Positions 53,706-63,798 of a stretch of DNA of 64,000 nucleotides are shown in pieces. The stretch spans positions 62,001 through 126,000 of the forward strand of contig JALHMB010000004.1 of assembly GCA_022844275.1 (NCBI GenBank), written 5' to 3'. Below the pieces are notes generated by a model. It saw only the letters and a list, made by a program, of their open reading frames with translations, had not been told where the DNA came from and did no database searches. Both the position numbers and the translations under genes were made by a program. The DNA is from Hyphomicrobiaceae bacterium. GTDB taxonomy: Bacteria > Pseudomonadota > Alphaproteobacteria > Rhizobiales > Hyphomicrobiaceae. Positions within the stretch are counted from its first letter, which is position 1; the number at the start of each line of letters is the position of its first letter.

Positions 53706-55679
53706 ATGCAGCGCGAAGCGAGCGGGAAATCTGCGCAGCAGGCGCATCGAGGCGCGCGTGCGCAGCCGGCGCAGCGCAGCTCTCTGAGGGCGCTCCGCGG
53801 CATTTTTCCTTATGTCTGGCCGAGCGACCGCCCGGATCTCAAGCGCACCGTCTTCGTCTCGCTCGTCCTCATGCTGTTCGCGAAGCTGGTGACGGTGGCC
53901 ATGCCGTTCACCTACAAGTGGGCGACCGACGCGCTCGTCGCAGCGACCGGCGCTCCACAATCGGGTGGTGCTGCCTGGAACTGGCTCGTCGGCGCGCCGA
54001 TCGCGGCCACGCTGCTCTATGGCGCCGCACGGATCGCGATCGTCATCTTCTCGCAGACTCGCGAAGGGCTCTTTGCCAAAGTGGCCATGAATGCCGTGCG
54101 CCGTCTCGCGCTAACGACTTTCGAGCACATGCACGCGCTCTCGCTGCGCTTTCATCTGGAGCGCAAGACCGGCGGCCTCACACGCGTGCTCGAGCGCGGC
54201 CGCGCCGGCATCGAGAATATCTCACGCATGACGCTGATGACGTTCATCCCGACGATCGTCGAGTTCGCGCTTGTGCTCGGTGTGCTCGCCTTCGAATTCG
54301 ACTGGCGCTACGTGCTCGTCGTCGCCGGCATGATCGCTCTCTATCTCTGGTTCACGATCTTTGCGACCGAGTGGCGTATTCGCATTCGCCGCACGATGAA
54401 TGAGAGCGACAGCGACGCCAATACCAAGGCCATCGATAGCCTGCTCAACTACGAGACGGTCAAGTATTTCGGCGCCGAGGCCCGCGAGGCCGCGCGCTAC
54501 GATGCGTCTCTAGCGACCTACGAGCGCGCGAGCGTGCGCACGTATACCTCGCTCGCGTGGCTCAATACCGGTCAGGCCGTGATCTTCACGCTGACGCTCA
54601 CATTTTGCATGGTGATGTCGGCGCGCGATGTGATCGCCGGCACGAACACCCTCGGCCAGTTCATCATGGTCAATGCGCTCATGCTTCAGCTGTTCATCCC
54701 GCTGAACTTCATGGGCATGGTTTATCGCGAGATCAAGCAGGGCATTACCGACATCGAGATCATGATGGACGTGCTCGAGCAGCCGCCGGAGGTCGCCGAC
54801 CGGCCCGGCGCGCGCGATCTCGTCGTCGGCGGTGGCGCGGTGCGATTCGAGAACGTGCGTTTCCACTACGAGGCCGCGCGCCCGATCCTCGAGGGCCTCT
54901 CTTTCGAGGTGCCGGCGGGCAAGATGGTCGCGATCGTCGGGCCATCCGGTGCGGGAAAGTCGACCATCAGCCGCATTCTGCTACGCTTCTACGATGTCTC
55001 CGGCGGGCGCGTGACGATCGACGACCAGGATATTCGGGATGTGACGCAGGCGAGCGTACGCGCCGCGATCGGCGTCGTGCCGCAGGACACTGTGCTGTTC
55101 AACGACACCATCCGCTACAACCTTCAGTACGGACGCCCCGATGCTACGGAGGCCGAGATCGAGGCGGCGGCGCGTCTCGCTCAGATCGATGCCTTCATCA
55201 AGACGCTGCCGGAGGGCTATGACACCATGGTCGGCGAGCGCGGGCTGAAGCTCTCCGGCGGCGAGAAGCAGCGCGTGGCCATCGCACGCACGATCCTCAA
55301 GTCGCCGCCCATTCTCATGCTCGACGAAGCGACGAGCGCCCTCGACAGCCACACCGAGAAGGAAATCCAGGACGCGCTCGACAAGGTGGTCAAGGACCGC
55401 ACGACTCTCGTCATCGCGCACCGCCTCTCGACGATCGTGCACGCCGACAACATCATCGTGCTCGACAAGGGCCGGCTGGTCGAGCAAGGCACGCACGGCG
55501 AGCTGATGTCGCGAGACGGGCTTTATGCTTCGCTCTGGAACCGTCAGCGGCAGGCCGAGAAGGCGCGCGAAGAACTGGCCGCCGCCCTCGCGCAGGAGGG
55601 CGAGCGCATTGCGGATGGGCGTCTGAAGCTCGAAGACGTCGAGCCGGCGGAGAAGACGCGCGATGAAGCGGGCGCCTGA
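53706..55679 (+). CDS. ABC exporter of the ATM1/HMT1 type (half transporter)
   Basis: A 657-residue fused membrane-ATPase half transporter. Six membrane helices lie in about 35-340, with family-typical RFHLERKTGGLTRVLERG and LLNYETVKYFGAEAREAARY (each given in part). The ATPase has Walker A GPSGAGKST (about 422), signature LSGGEKQRVAIARTIL (about 525), Walker B ILMLDEATSALD and switch His in IAHRLSTI. These match ATM1-type exporters of glutathione persulfide species or metal-glutathione conjugates, used for cytosolic Fe-S assembly or heavy-metal tolerance. GAGGAG lies 5 bases before the ATG. It ends 6 bases before the convergent SDR gene. Confidence 0.93.
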   Translation: MQREASGKSAQQAHRGARAQPAQRSSLRALRGIFPYVWPSDRPDLKRTVFVSLVLMLFAKLVTVAMPFTYKWATDALVAATGAPQSGGAAWNWLVGAPIAATLLYGAARIAIVIFSQTREGLFAKVAMNAVRRLALTTFEHMHALSLRFHLERKTGGLTRVLERGRAGIENISRMTLMTFIPTIVEFALVLGVLAFEFDWRYVLVVAGMIALYLWFTIFATEWRIRIRRTMNESDSDANTKAIDSLLNYETVKYFGAEAREAARYDASLATYERASVRTYTSLAWLNTGQAVIFTLTLTFCMVMSARDVIAGTNTLGQFIMVNALMLQLFIPLNFMGMVYREIKQGITDIEIMMDVLEQPPEVADRPGARDLVVGGGAVRFENVRFHYEAARPILEGLSFEVPAGKMVAIVGPSGAGKSTISRILLRFYDVSGGRVTIDDQDIRDVTQASVRAAIGVVPQDTVLFNDTIRYNLQYGRPDATEAEIEAAARLAQIDAFIKTLPEGYDTMVGERGLKLSGGEKQRVAIARTILKSPPILMLDEATSALDSHTEKEIQDALDKVVKDRTTLVIAHRLSTIVHADNIIVLDKGRLVEQGTHGELMSRDGLYASLWNRQRQAEKAREELAAALAQEGERIADGRLKLEDVEPAEKTRDEAGA

Positions 55680-55685
55680 GGCGAC

Positions 55686-56471
55686 TTACCGTGGCGCGAG
55701 GCGGATGGCGCCGTCGAGGCGGATGCATTCGCCGTTGAGCATGACGTTCTCGCAGATGTGCGTGGCGAGCGCCGCGTACTCCGTTGCGCTGCCGAGGCGC
55801 GAGGGGAAAGGCACCGAGGCGGCCAGCGCCTTGCGTGCATCCTCCGGAAGGCCATCGAACATGGGCGTGTGGAAGAGACCCGGCAGGATCGCACAGACTC
55901 GGATGCCGCTCTGCGCGAGATCGCGCGCGACGGGCAGAACCATGGACTTCACGCCGCCCTTGGATGCGGCATAGGCCACCTGACCGATCTGGCCGTCCTC
56001 GGCGGCGACCGAGGATGTGTTGATCATGACGCCGCGCTCGCCGTCGGGTCCGATGGGATCGAGCGTCAGCATTCCTGCCGAGCTACGCGACATCAGGAGG
56101 AACGAGCCGATCAGGTTGATCGAGATCACGCGCGCGAAGCTCGCGAGGTCGTGCGGTACGGGCGGCGCGCCCTCCTTGCCCTTGCGGGCTGTGCGCTGGC
56201 CGATGGCGATACCGGCGCAGTTGACGAGAATGCGCTCCTGGCCGTGTGCCTTGCGGACGGCAGCAAGTGCTGCGTCGACATCCGCTTCGCTGGTCACGTC
56301 GCACTTTGCGAACGTGCCGCCGAGTTCCTTGGCGAGCGAGGTGCCGGCCGTCTCGTTCACATCGAGGATGCCGACCTTGACGCCCTTGCCCGCGAGCGCG
56401 CGCGCGGTTGCCGCGCCGAGACCCGAAGCGCCGCCCGTGATGACGGCGGCAATGTCTTTTCCAAGCTGCAT
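55686..56471 (-). CDS. SDR family oxidoreductase (3-hydroxyacyl-CoA dehydrogenase type 2-like)
   Basis: 261 residues of the SDR class, similar to HSD17B10/type II 3-hydroxyacyl-CoA dehydrogenase. TGGASGLGAATARAL binds the cofactor, DVNE after beta-2 indicates NAD, VNCAGIAIGQRTARKGK carries the insertion typical of this subgroup, and the catalytic residues are in INTSSVAAEDGQIGQ and AYAASKGGVKSM. The C-terminus ends in GECIRLDGAIRLAPR. It precedes nothing on its strand but follows the acyl-CoA synthetase gene by 91 bases, so both may act on fatty acyl-CoA and share a transcript. Confidence 0.92.
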   Translation of the reverse strand: MQLGKDIAAVITGGASGLGAATARALAGKGVKVGILDVNETAGTSLAKELGGTFAKCDVTSEADVDAALAAVRKAHGQERILVNCAGIAIGQRTARKGKEGAPPVPHDLASFARVISINLIGSFLLMSRSSAGMLTLDPIGPDGERGVMINTSSVAAEDGQIGQVAYAASKGGVKSMVLPVARDLAQSGIRVCAILPGLFHTPMFDGLPEDARKALAASVPFPSRLGSATEYAALATHICENVMLNGECIRLDGAIRLAPR

Positions 56472-56562
56472 GACGGGATGCTCCTTCCAGATGCGAAGAT
56501 GTGGGCCTTCATCGGGACCGCGGTGTCAGAGTCAGTTCATAGGCCTTAGCTCGGGCGCGGGC

Positions 56563-58191
56563 TCATATTTCCTTGGCGCGCTCGCGTAGCACGAACTTCT
56601 GGATCTTGCCCGTGGACGTCTTCGGCACCTCGGCAAAGACGATATGGCGCGGGCATTTGTAGTGCGCGAGGTGATCGCGGCACCAGGCAATCACGTCGGA
56701 CGCGAGCAGCTGCGTGCCCGGCTTCAGCTCGATGAAGGCGCACGGTGTCTCACCCCACCTCTCATCGGGCTTGGCGACGACGGCACAGGCGGCGATCGAG
56801 GGGTGCTTGTAGAGCACGTCCTCGACCTCGATCGAGGAAATGTTCTCGCCTCCCGAGATGATGATGTCCTTGGAGCGGTCCTTGAGCTGGATATAGCCGT
56901 CGGCATGAAGCACGCCGAGATCACCCGAGTGGAACCAGCCGCCGGCAAAGGCTTCGTCCGTCGCCTGCGGGTTCTTGAGGTAACCCTTCATGACGATATT
57001 GCCGCGGAACATGACCTCGCCGAGCGTCTGTCCGTCGGAAGGCACGACCTCCATGGTCTCGGGCTTCATCACGGTGAGGCCTTCGAGCGCGGCATAGCGC
57101 ACGCCCTGGCGCGCCTTGCGCTGTGCGCGAGCGGACGAATCGAGCACGTCCCATTCGCTCTTCCACTCGTTCACCGATGCCGGGCCGTAGGTCTCGGTTA
57201 GGCCATAGACGTGAGTGACGTCGAAGCCGGCTTGCTCCATGCGCGAGAGTACGGCCTCGGGCGGCGGCGCTGCAGCCGTGATGAACTGCACGCGATGCGG
57301 CAGTGGGCGGAGCTCGTTCGGCGTTGCGTTGAGCATCGCCGACATGACGATTGGCGCGCCGCAGAGGTGCGTGACCTTGTGCTCGGCAATGGCCTCGTAG
57401 ATGGCGCCGGCCCTGACCCAGCGGAGGCAGACGTGCGTTCCCGCTGCGGCCGTGACGGTCCAGGGGAAGCACCAGCCATTGCAATGGAACATCGGCAGCG
57501 TCCAGAGATAGACGGAATGCCGGCTCATCTGTGCCGAGACGATATTGGCGTAGCACATGAGGTGCGCGCCGCGGTGGTGGTAGACCACGCCCTTGGGATT
57601 GCCGGTCGTGCCGGACGTGTAGTTCAGCGAGACGGCGTCCCATTCGTCCGCCGGCACCCGCCACTTGTAGCCGGCGAAGCCGCGCTTGATGAAATCCTCG
57701 TACTCGACGGGGCTCAGCCGCTCGCCGACCTGCGGGAACTCAGGGTCATCGTACTCGACGAGCCGCGGCTTCACGCGGCACTTCTCGACGGCCTCCTTCA
57801 CCGTCGCCGAGAATTCGCGGTCGTAGATCAAGACCTTGGACTCGGCGTGGTCGAGCTGGAAGGCGACGATCGCGGCATCGAGCCGGGTGTTGATCGAATG
57901 TAGAACGGCCCGCGTCATAGGCACGCCGAAATGGGCTTCGAGCATCGGCGGCGTATTCGACAGCATGACCGACACGGTGTCGCCAGCGCCGATCCCGAGC
58001 CAGGCGAGCGCGGAGGCGAGACGTCGGGCGCGCTCGTAGAGCTGAGCGTAGGTGAAGCGCTGGCGGCCATGGATAACGGCGATATGCTCGGGATGAACGG
58101 CGGCCGAGCGCTCGAGGAAAGTCAGCGGCGTGAGCGGCTGATAATTGGCCGACGTCTTGCCGAGATGCCTGTCGAAGGGGTTCTGGGACAT
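56563..58191 (-). CDS. Acyl-CoA synthetase (AMP-forming, medium-chain type)
   Basis: A 542-residue AMP-binding enzyme. ATP loop YTSGTTGNPKGVVYHHRG (about 190-207), HVYGLTETYGP (about 318), FHSGDLGVLHADGYIQLKDR (about 425-444) and the C-terminal lysine in VPKTSTGKIQKFVLRE are all present. The linker ISGGENISSIEVE is typical. The group includes medium-chain and 3-methylmercaptopropionyl-CoA ligases; the substrate cannot be read. The ATG at 58191 is preferred to a TTG three codons earlier. It is the upstream gene of the two-gene minus-strand unit with the SDR. Confidence 0.93.
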   Translation of the reverse strand: MSQNPFDRHLGKTSANYQPLTPLTFLERSAAVHPEHIAVIHGRQRFTYAQLYERARRLASALAWLGIGAGDTVSVMLSNTPPMLEAHFGVPMTRAVLHSINTRLDAAIVAFQLDHAESKVLIYDREFSATVKEAVEKCRVKPRLVEYDDPEFPQVGERLSPVEYEDFIKRGFAGYKWRVPADEWDAVSLNYTSGTTGNPKGVVYHHRGAHLMCYANIVSAQMSRHSVYLWTLPMFHCNGWCFPWTVTAAAGTHVCLRWVRAGAIYEAIAEHKVTHLCGAPIVMSAMLNATPNELRPLPHRVQFITAAAPPPEAVLSRMEQAGFDVTHVYGLTETYGPASVNEWKSEWDVLDSSARAQRKARQGVRYAALEGLTVMKPETMEVVPSDGQTLGEVMFRGNIVMKGYLKNPQATDEAFAGGWFHSGDLGVLHADGYIQLKDRSKDIIISGGENISSIEVEDVLYKHPSIAACAVVAKPDERWGETPCAFIELKPGTQLLASDVIAWCRDHLAHYKCPRHIVFAEVPKTSTGKIQKFVLRERAKEI

Positions 58192-58587
58192 GAGGGCCAA
58201 TCGTGCTCAGGGACGAGGCCGCGAGGGGCCTCGGGCGGAAGCTATCCGAGCCTCAGGATCGGAGCAACGGCCCGCGATTGCCAAGCAACGTCCGTTCATA
58301 TGCAACGGTAGGATTGTGCAAAGCGTTGCAGAGTGAAGGCCCAGTCGTTCCGGGACGAGGACCGGATCGCGACGGCGTCACTTCTGAGTGATCTGTGGAA
58401 AAAACGAATCACCCGAGCGCGGCAAATCTGCCAAAGATATGGCGCAATCGATTGGAATGAATGGGTTTCGCTTGCGATGCCGTGCCGAAGCAGTCATGCT
58501 GATAAAGCATTATGGTGTGGACTGATGGGCGTTGATCCGTCGACCGTGCCGGCCGGAACCCCCGAACCTCTTGAGAGGCCTTCTGCC
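58192..58587. other. 396-base divergent region between acyl-CoA synthetase and L,D-transpeptidase genes
   Basis: The segment 58375-58520 is clearly AT-richer than the surroundings and contains GTGGAAAAAACGAATCAC, including a GANTC (CcrM-type) site at about 58405. It probably holds the transpeptidase promoter. No conserved gene or clear palindrome was found; the reading frame continues upstream of 58588 but those codons do not look like a signal peptide. Confidence 0.4.
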
Positions 58588-60828
58588 ATGCGGCGCGCCG
58601 CCCTATGCCTGCTCTCCACCATCGCGCTTGCCGCCGCGTCGCCGGCATTTGCCCAGGATACGCCCCGAGCAGGGGAGAGCGCGGCCGAGCAGCCGGCGGA
58701 GCGGACTCCCCCGGTGATCGATCCCGCAGCCTTGTCTTCCAAGGCGCGCACAGAAGGTGATGCGAACGTTGCGCCGCCCGCGCCGCCTGCTGCTACGGCC
58801 AGCACGCCCGTAATCGTGCCACCGGCACCTCCGAGCAACCCGATCGCGACTTCGTCGATCCCGGGCTCGAAGCCGTCGAGCGAGACGCCGGCCGCGAGCG
58901 AAGCGCCTGCTGCGCCCGCCTCCCAAGAGACAACGACCTCAACACCGGCTGCACCTGCACCTCAGGCGCCCGCAACTGCAACGCCGGCGCCTCAGGCTCC
59001 GCCGGCTGTTGCGGCACCGGCCGAGCCGCCGCCCCCGCCACTCAATGCCGCGCTGATCGCCGCCATCGAGAGCAGTCAACCGAATACGCGACAGGCTCAG
59101 GAGCGCGAGTGGCATGATGCGATCCGCGCCTTCTATGTTGCCCGCAAGGGCCAGCCCATGTGGACCACGCCGAGTGGCCTCAGCACGAACGCCGAGGCGC
59201 TTGTCGCCGAGATGGGCCGTGCCGATGAGTGGGGCCTCGATCCCCGGGCCTTCGACATCAGGGGCCTGCCGACGGGCAGTGCCACACCCGAAGTGCTCGC
59301 CGCGGCCGAGCTCAAGCTTACCAATGCCCTCGTCACGTACGCGTGGCACGCGCGCGGTGGACGCGTCGATCCGGTGCAGCTCAGCAAGTGGCTCGACCAG
59401 TCGCCGCGGCCTCTCGATGTGAAGGCGCTCCTCGAGAAATTCGCGACTGCAAGCGATCCGTCAATTGCCCTTCAGAAGCTCCATCCGCAGCACCGCCAGT
59501 TCGAGCTGCTCAGGCAGGCTTACCTCAAGGCTCGCGGGGATAAGCCGGCGACGCAGCAGGTCCAGGAGGATCCGCGCGAGGTGACCATCCCCAACGGGCC
59601 GGTGATCCGGGTGGGCGATCGCCACGAGCATGTCGAACTCGTGCGTCGCCGTATCGATCTGCCGGCGCGCGTTGCGGATGACGCCGATCTCTATGACGAG
59701 GAAGTCGCTGCCGCCGTGCGCGAGTTCATCGGTCCGACCTATCGCGACCGCCAGTCCGGCCGCATGGTGCAGCGTCCCTCGCATCCCGCGCTCACCAATG
59801 CCGTTCGCGCGAGCCTCCGCCCCAAGGCGGCGCCGCAGGAGCAGGCGCAGGGACGACAGCCCTCACTCAAGCAGTATCTCGTCAATCTCGAGCGCTGGCG
59901 CTGGATGCCGGAGCAGCTCGGCAGCACTCACGTCTGGAACAATCTTCCAGAGTATACGACGCGGGTGCTACGCAACGGCACGGTCGTCCACCAGGAGCGT
60001 ATCATTATCGGCAAGCCGACGAACCAGACGCCGGTCTTCTCCGACGAAATGCAGTTCGTCGTGTTCCATCCGGATTGGGGAGTGCCGGGCACGATCAAAG
60101 TGCAGGATCTGCTGCCGTCGCTGCAGACGGGAGACGATTCGATCCTCGATCGCCGGAACATGCGTATTGTCAACGGCAACCGCACCGTGCGCGCCTACGA
60201 GATCGACTGGGAGCGGACCGATATCCGCAAGTTGTCGATCGTCCAGGATCCTGGCCCGAGCAATCCGCTCGGACAGCTCAAGTTCATGTTCCCGAACAAG
60301 CATGACGTTTACATGCACGATACGCCGACGAAGCACCTCTTCGAGACGCCCGTGCGTGCCTACAGCTTCGGCTGCATCCGCGTGCGCAACCCGATGCGCC
60401 TTGCCGAGCTCGTCTTCGGCCAGGACCGCAACTGGAGCATGACCGACATCTCGGAGCTGCTGAAGCCGCGCGCCGCTCAGAACAATCGCGTCGATCTCAA
60501 CCGGCGCATTCCCGTGCACAACACCTACTTCACGCTTCTCGCGGACGAGCATGGGAAGGTGACGAGCTTCGCCGACGTCTATGGTCATGACCGGCGCATT
60601 CAGGCTGTGCTTCTCGACGGCCAGAGCGTCGCTGCCGTGGCGCGTACCGATCCGGCTGCCGAGCTCGATCGCAAGGTGAGAGAGCTTGCCAACGCCCCGC
60701 GCCCACGCCGCGAAGAGTACAGCGGTGGCTGGGGTGGTGGTGGCTGGGGCTGGGGCCCGCCGCCTAAGGGCCGCCGCGGTGGCGGTGGTGGCGGCGGGGA
60801 CTTCTTCTCGGGTCTCTTCGGTAACTGA
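58588..60828 (+). CDS. Large L,D-transpeptidase (YcbB-like)
   Basis: 746 residues. Signal peptide 1-22 (LLSTIALAAASPAFAQ), a Pro/Ala/Thr-rich linker of about 130 residues, the YcbB-type scaffold domain (about 150-300, AFYVARKGQPMWTTPSGL), a peptidoglycan-binding domain (about 335-410), and the YkuD catalytic domain (about 430-640). Active residues are His in VYMHDTPTKHLFE and Cys in AYSFGCIRVRNPMRL (C about 595). The last 45 residues are Gly/Trp-rich (GGWGGGGWGWGPPP). It makes 3-3 crosslinks in peptidoglycan or links proteins to it. GAGAGG precedes the ATG; longer starts are possible. Confidence 0.93.
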   Translation: MRRAALCLLSTIALAAASPAFAQDTPRAGESAAEQPAERTPPVIDPAALSSKARTEGDANVAPPAPPAATASTPVIVPPAPPSNPIATSSIPGSKPSSETPAASEAPAAPASQETTTSTPAAPAPQAPATATPAPQAPPAVAAPAEPPPPPLNAALIAAIESSQPNTRQAQEREWHDAIRAFYVARKGQPMWTTPSGLSTNAEALVAEMGRADEWGLDPRAFDIRGLPTGSATPEVLAAAELKLTNALVTYAWHARGGRVDPVQLSKWLDQSPRPLDVKALLEKFATASDPSIALQKLHPQHRQFELLRQAYLKARGDKPATQQVQEDPREVTIPNGPVIRVGDRHEHVELVRRRIDLPARVADDADLYDEEVAAAVREFIGPTYRDRQSGRMVQRPSHPALTNAVRASLRPKAAPQEQAQGRQPSLKQYLVNLERWRWMPEQLGSTHVWNNLPEYTTRVLRNGTVVHQERIIIGKPTNQTPVFSDEMQFVVFHPDWGVPGTIKVQDLLPSLQTGDDSILDRRNMRIVNGNRTVRAYEIDWERTDIRKLSIVQDPGPSNPLGQLKFMFPNKHDVYMHDTPTKHLFETPVRAYSFGCIRVRNPMRLAELVFGQDRNWSMTDISELLKPRAAQNNRVDLNRRIPVHNTYFTLLADEHGKVTSFADVYGHDRRIQAVLLDGQSVAAVARTDPAAELDRKVRELANAPRPRREEYSGGWGGGGWGWGPPPKGRRGGGGGGGDFFSGLFGN

Positions 60829-60842
60829 GTTGAGCCGTGGCG

Positions 60843-63035
60843 TCAGGCAGCAGCCTGACGCCGAGTGCGCTTGAGCCGGCGCGCGGCTCCCTGGCGCTGC
60901 GCGAGATCCACCTGCACGATGTAGATCTCGGTCACCTCGTAGCCGAGGAACACGCCCGGGCCGGCGTTGATGGTCGAGCCATGGCTGCGACGGTCCGACA
61001 TCACGATGCCGGCGTCGAAACGTCCTTCGATGGTCTCGAACAGGCTTCGCGCCTCATCGATCTGCGCGACGACGACAATATGGTCGTAGGCTTCGTCCAG
61101 CGCATCGAGCACGAGGTTGATCCAGCCGGCGTCGAGCGATCGCAAGGGATCGGCCGATGCGCTGCCCGCCGCGATGAAGTGCACGTCGCTCTCGGGCAGT
61201 CGTACGATCACGTCGTCGAAGCTCGCTCGGCCATCCAGCAGGTCGTTCATGCCGGGTCGCGTTTGTAACCCGAGGCTCGCAGCGAGACCCTTGCCGTCGC
61301 GTGACCAGTCGACGAGTACGCAGCGCCGGCCCGCAGTGGCGAGCGAGGTGATCATGTCGCGCGCTTCGCTCGCGCCGTCGATGCCGTCGGCGACGAGGAG
61401 CGTGCGGTGGCCTTTCCGCCCCATGGCCCTGCCCGCCAGATGGCGAGCGGTGTCGGTCGTAGTTGAAAGTATGACGAACTGCCCCGGCTCGCTGCTCTGA
61501 ACATGCGGCGCCACCGCGGCCTGCACGTCCTCGGTCGGGCGCTTGTCGGTCACCGGGGCATCAATCGGCCGAGCCTCGAATGCGGCGGTGTCGAGCCGCA
61601 CGTCCGCGCGATCGCGTGCCGTTGCAGCGAGATCCGCAAAGCCCGTCTCAGCGACCGACCGCCGATTACCAAAGAGCAAGGCGCGAACGATCACCGCCAC
61701 GAACCCGATCATCAGGATCGAAACGGCAGCGAGCAGAGCGAACTGACCTTTGCGAGGGAAGGCCGGGATGGCGATAGCCTGCGCGGGCGACACGCGCTCG
61801 GCGAAGGCAGCATGCACCGGCGCTCGCGGCACACCTGGCTCCTGATCGCTAAGGTTCTCCAGCGCGCGCCGCTTGGCGGCAGCATCCTGCTCGAGCGCGG
61901 CAAGGCGGGCCGTGTCGGAAGCGGCGCCACTGGTGCCAGCGCTGGCATCGGCGCGGGCGAGCCGCGCGCGCGCCTCGGTCTCGCGCGCCGTGGCCGACTT
62001 GACCTCCGCGTCGAGCGCTTCGGCGATGGCGGTCGCCTCGCGGAACATTTGCCAGCGCAGCTCGCTCAGCCGGGCCTTGAGATCGCGGATGCGCGGATGG
62101 TCGGATGCCAGTGAGCGCTCGGCGGCGGTCTTCTGCACCTCGAGGCGGACGCGCTCGCCAATGAGCTGATGAAGGCTCGGCGAAGTCTGCAGCTCGGCAA
62201 TAGCCTCGACCTTGCCTTTGTCGAGAAGCGCGCGAACGGCCTCGGCGCGTGCGGCAGCATCGCTGCGCTCGCGCTCCGACTGCGCCAGTGCTTCCGCGAG
62301 ATCATTGCGTCGCTGATCATCGACCGCTTCATCCGACAGGCGCTTGATGCGCGCGATCTCAGCCTCGATCCTGGCCAGTTCGTCGGTAAGCAGATGCTTT
62401 TCATGCCCGGACGCCACCGTGCCGGTGGGCTCCGCCGATGCCAATTGGAGATGGACGAGATGATCGGCGATCCGCGCAGCAAGATCGGGCGTGCGTGCCG
62501 TCGCGCTGACGATGATGCTGCCCTCCTCCTGGCCTGGCTTAACGTCGAGATTCTGCGCGAGGGCGGCAAGCGCCTGCTCGTTGCGGGCACTTTCGGGGCG
62601 CCGCGCATGGCGGCCCGACAGGCGATCTAGCGAGCCAATGGCATCTTGTATCGCGTTCGCGCCGCCGAATGGGAGATTTTCGAGATCCAAATCCGCCACG
62701 ACCTTGCGCGCCAAATCACGCGACTTGAGCGAGGCAATGATGGTAGCCGCAGCCGCATCAGGCGCCGTGAGGCGAATTTCGGTCGTGGCGACGTAGCGGG
62801 CAGGGACCAACGCCAGCGCGGTGAACACCGCAGCACCCGTAAAGCCAGCGACGACCAGCACGCGCAGCCAGGAGCGCATCAGCACCGACCACTGAGACAT
62901 GACGGCAATATCTTCGGACGCCAATCGAGCGGAGTTACGCATGAGCTTGATACCGGTGTGCTGATCCGCGATGTCGAACTCGACAGGCGGTGTACAATTG
63001 TCCCGGATTAGAACGCTCGGCCCTTGCGATTTCAT
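60843..63035 (-). CDS. Wzz/GumC-like polysaccharide co-polymerase with degenerate BY-kinase domain
   Basis: 730 residues. A cytoplasmic N-terminus, first membrane helix (about 58-77, VLVVAGFTGAAVFTALALVP), a periplasmic Wzz domain with long coiled coils (about 80-420, ending in PxxP-like VSPAQAIAIPAFPRKGQ), a second helix (about 432-452, LLAAVSILMIGFVAVIVRAL) and a C-terminal domain (about 520-710) with the BY-kinase fold outline (LLVADGIDG, CVLVDWSRDGKGLAASLGL, MNDLLDG). The Walker A loop is missing: the place reads ILSTTTDTARHLAG. It therefore probably controls chain length or export without kinase activity. No other polysaccharide genes adjoin it. Confidence 0.86.
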   Translation of the reverse strand: MKSQGPSVLIRDNCTPPVEFDIADQHTGIKLMRNSARLASEDIAVMSQWSVLMRSWLRVLVVAGFTGAAVFTALALVPARYVATTEIRLTAPDAAAATIIASLKSRDLARKVVADLDLENLPFGGANAIQDAIGSLDRLSGRHARRPESARNEQALAALAQNLDVKPGQEEGSIIVSATARTPDLAARIADHLVHLQLASAEPTGTVASGHEKHLLTDELARIEAEIARIKRLSDEAVDDQRRNDLAEALAQSERERSDAAARAEAVRALLDKGKVEAIAELQTSPSLHQLIGERVRLEVQKTAAERSLASDHPRIRDLKARLSELRWQMFREATAIAEALDAEVKSATARETEARARLARADASAGTSGAASDTARLAALEQDAAAKRRALENLSDQEPGVPRAPVHAAFAERVSPAQAIAIPAFPRKGQFALLAAVSILMIGFVAVIVRALLFGNRRSVAETGFADLAATARDRADVRLDTAAFEARPIDAPVTDKRPTEDVQAAVAPHVQSSEPGQFVILSTTTDTARHLAGRAMGRKGHRTLLVADGIDGASEARDMITSLATAGRRCVLVDWSRDGKGLAASLGLQTRPGMNDLLDGRASFDDVIVRLPESDVHFIAAGSASADPLRSLDAGWINLVLDALDEAYDHIVVVAQIDEARSLFETIEGRFDAGIVMSDRRSHGSTINAGPGVFLGYEVTEIYIVQVDLAQRQGAARRLKRTRRQAAA

Positions 63036-63123
63036 TAAGCGCGGAAAGACTTTCTCGCGGTCAGTTCTTGTTAACTCGCACTAACGATAAGTTGCTACGC
63101 ACGGCGGCGCCTGCGTCGCGGGA

Positions 63124-63798
63124 TCAGCGCGCGGCGGCCGCCGCCGAGCGGATCGCCGCGATGTTCTTCGCGTAAGCGTCCTTACTGCCGCCCTTGAACA
63201 CGGCCGATCCGGCGACCAGCACATTGGCGCCGGCCGCGACGACGAGCGGCGCCGTCTCCGGCGTGACACCGCCGTCGATCTCGATATCGATCGGGCGATT
63301 GCCGATGAGCGCCTTCACGCGCCTTACCTTCTCTATGACCGACGGAATGAAAGCTTGGCCCCCGAAGCCGGGATTGACGGTCATCAGCAGAATGAGATCG
63401 AGGCGGTCGAGCACGTATTCGATGACGTTCTCGGGCGTCGAAGGATTGAGAGAGGCGCCCGCCTTCTTACCGAGTGCGCGGATGGCCTGGAGCGAGCGGT
63501 CGAGATGCGGCCCGGCCTCGGCGTGGACCGTGATGATGTCGGCGCCGGCCTCTGCAAACGCGGCGAGATAGGGATCTGCCGGCGTGATCATGAGGTGGCA
63601 GTCGAAGACCTTCTTCGAGGCACTCCGGATGGCTTTGATGACTGGCGGCCCATACGAGATGTTCGGGACGAAATGGCCGTCCATGACATCGAGGTGGATC
63701 CAGTCGGCGCCGGCCGCATCGACATCGGCCACTTCCTGACCGAGCCGGGCGAAGTCGGCCGAGAGGATCGACGGCGCGATGATGAGATCCCGAGACAT
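63124..63798 (-). CDS. rpe: Ribulose-phosphate 3-epimerase
   Basis: A 224-residue TIM-barrel enzyme interconverting ribulose 5-phosphate and xylulose 5-phosphate in the pentose phosphate and Calvin pathways. Family motifs: [13 protein letters not shown] (start), [14 protein letters not shown] (metal His/Asp), [14 protein letters not shown] and [14 protein letters not shown] with the second metal Asp. GGAGGACC lies 5 bases before the ATG. The Wzz-like gene lies 88 bases downstream on the same strand. Confidence 0.96.
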   Translation of the reverse strand: MSRDLIIAPSILSADFARLGQEVADVDAAGADWIHLDVMDGHFVPNISYGPPVIKAIRSASKKVFDCHLMITPADPYLAAFAEAGADIITVHAEAGPHLDRSLQAIRALGKKAGASLNPSTPENVIEYVLDRLDLILLMTVNPGFGGQAFIPSVIEKVRRVKALIGNRPIDIEIDGGVTPETAPLVVAAGANVLVAGSAVFKGGSKDAYAKNIAAIRSAAAAAR

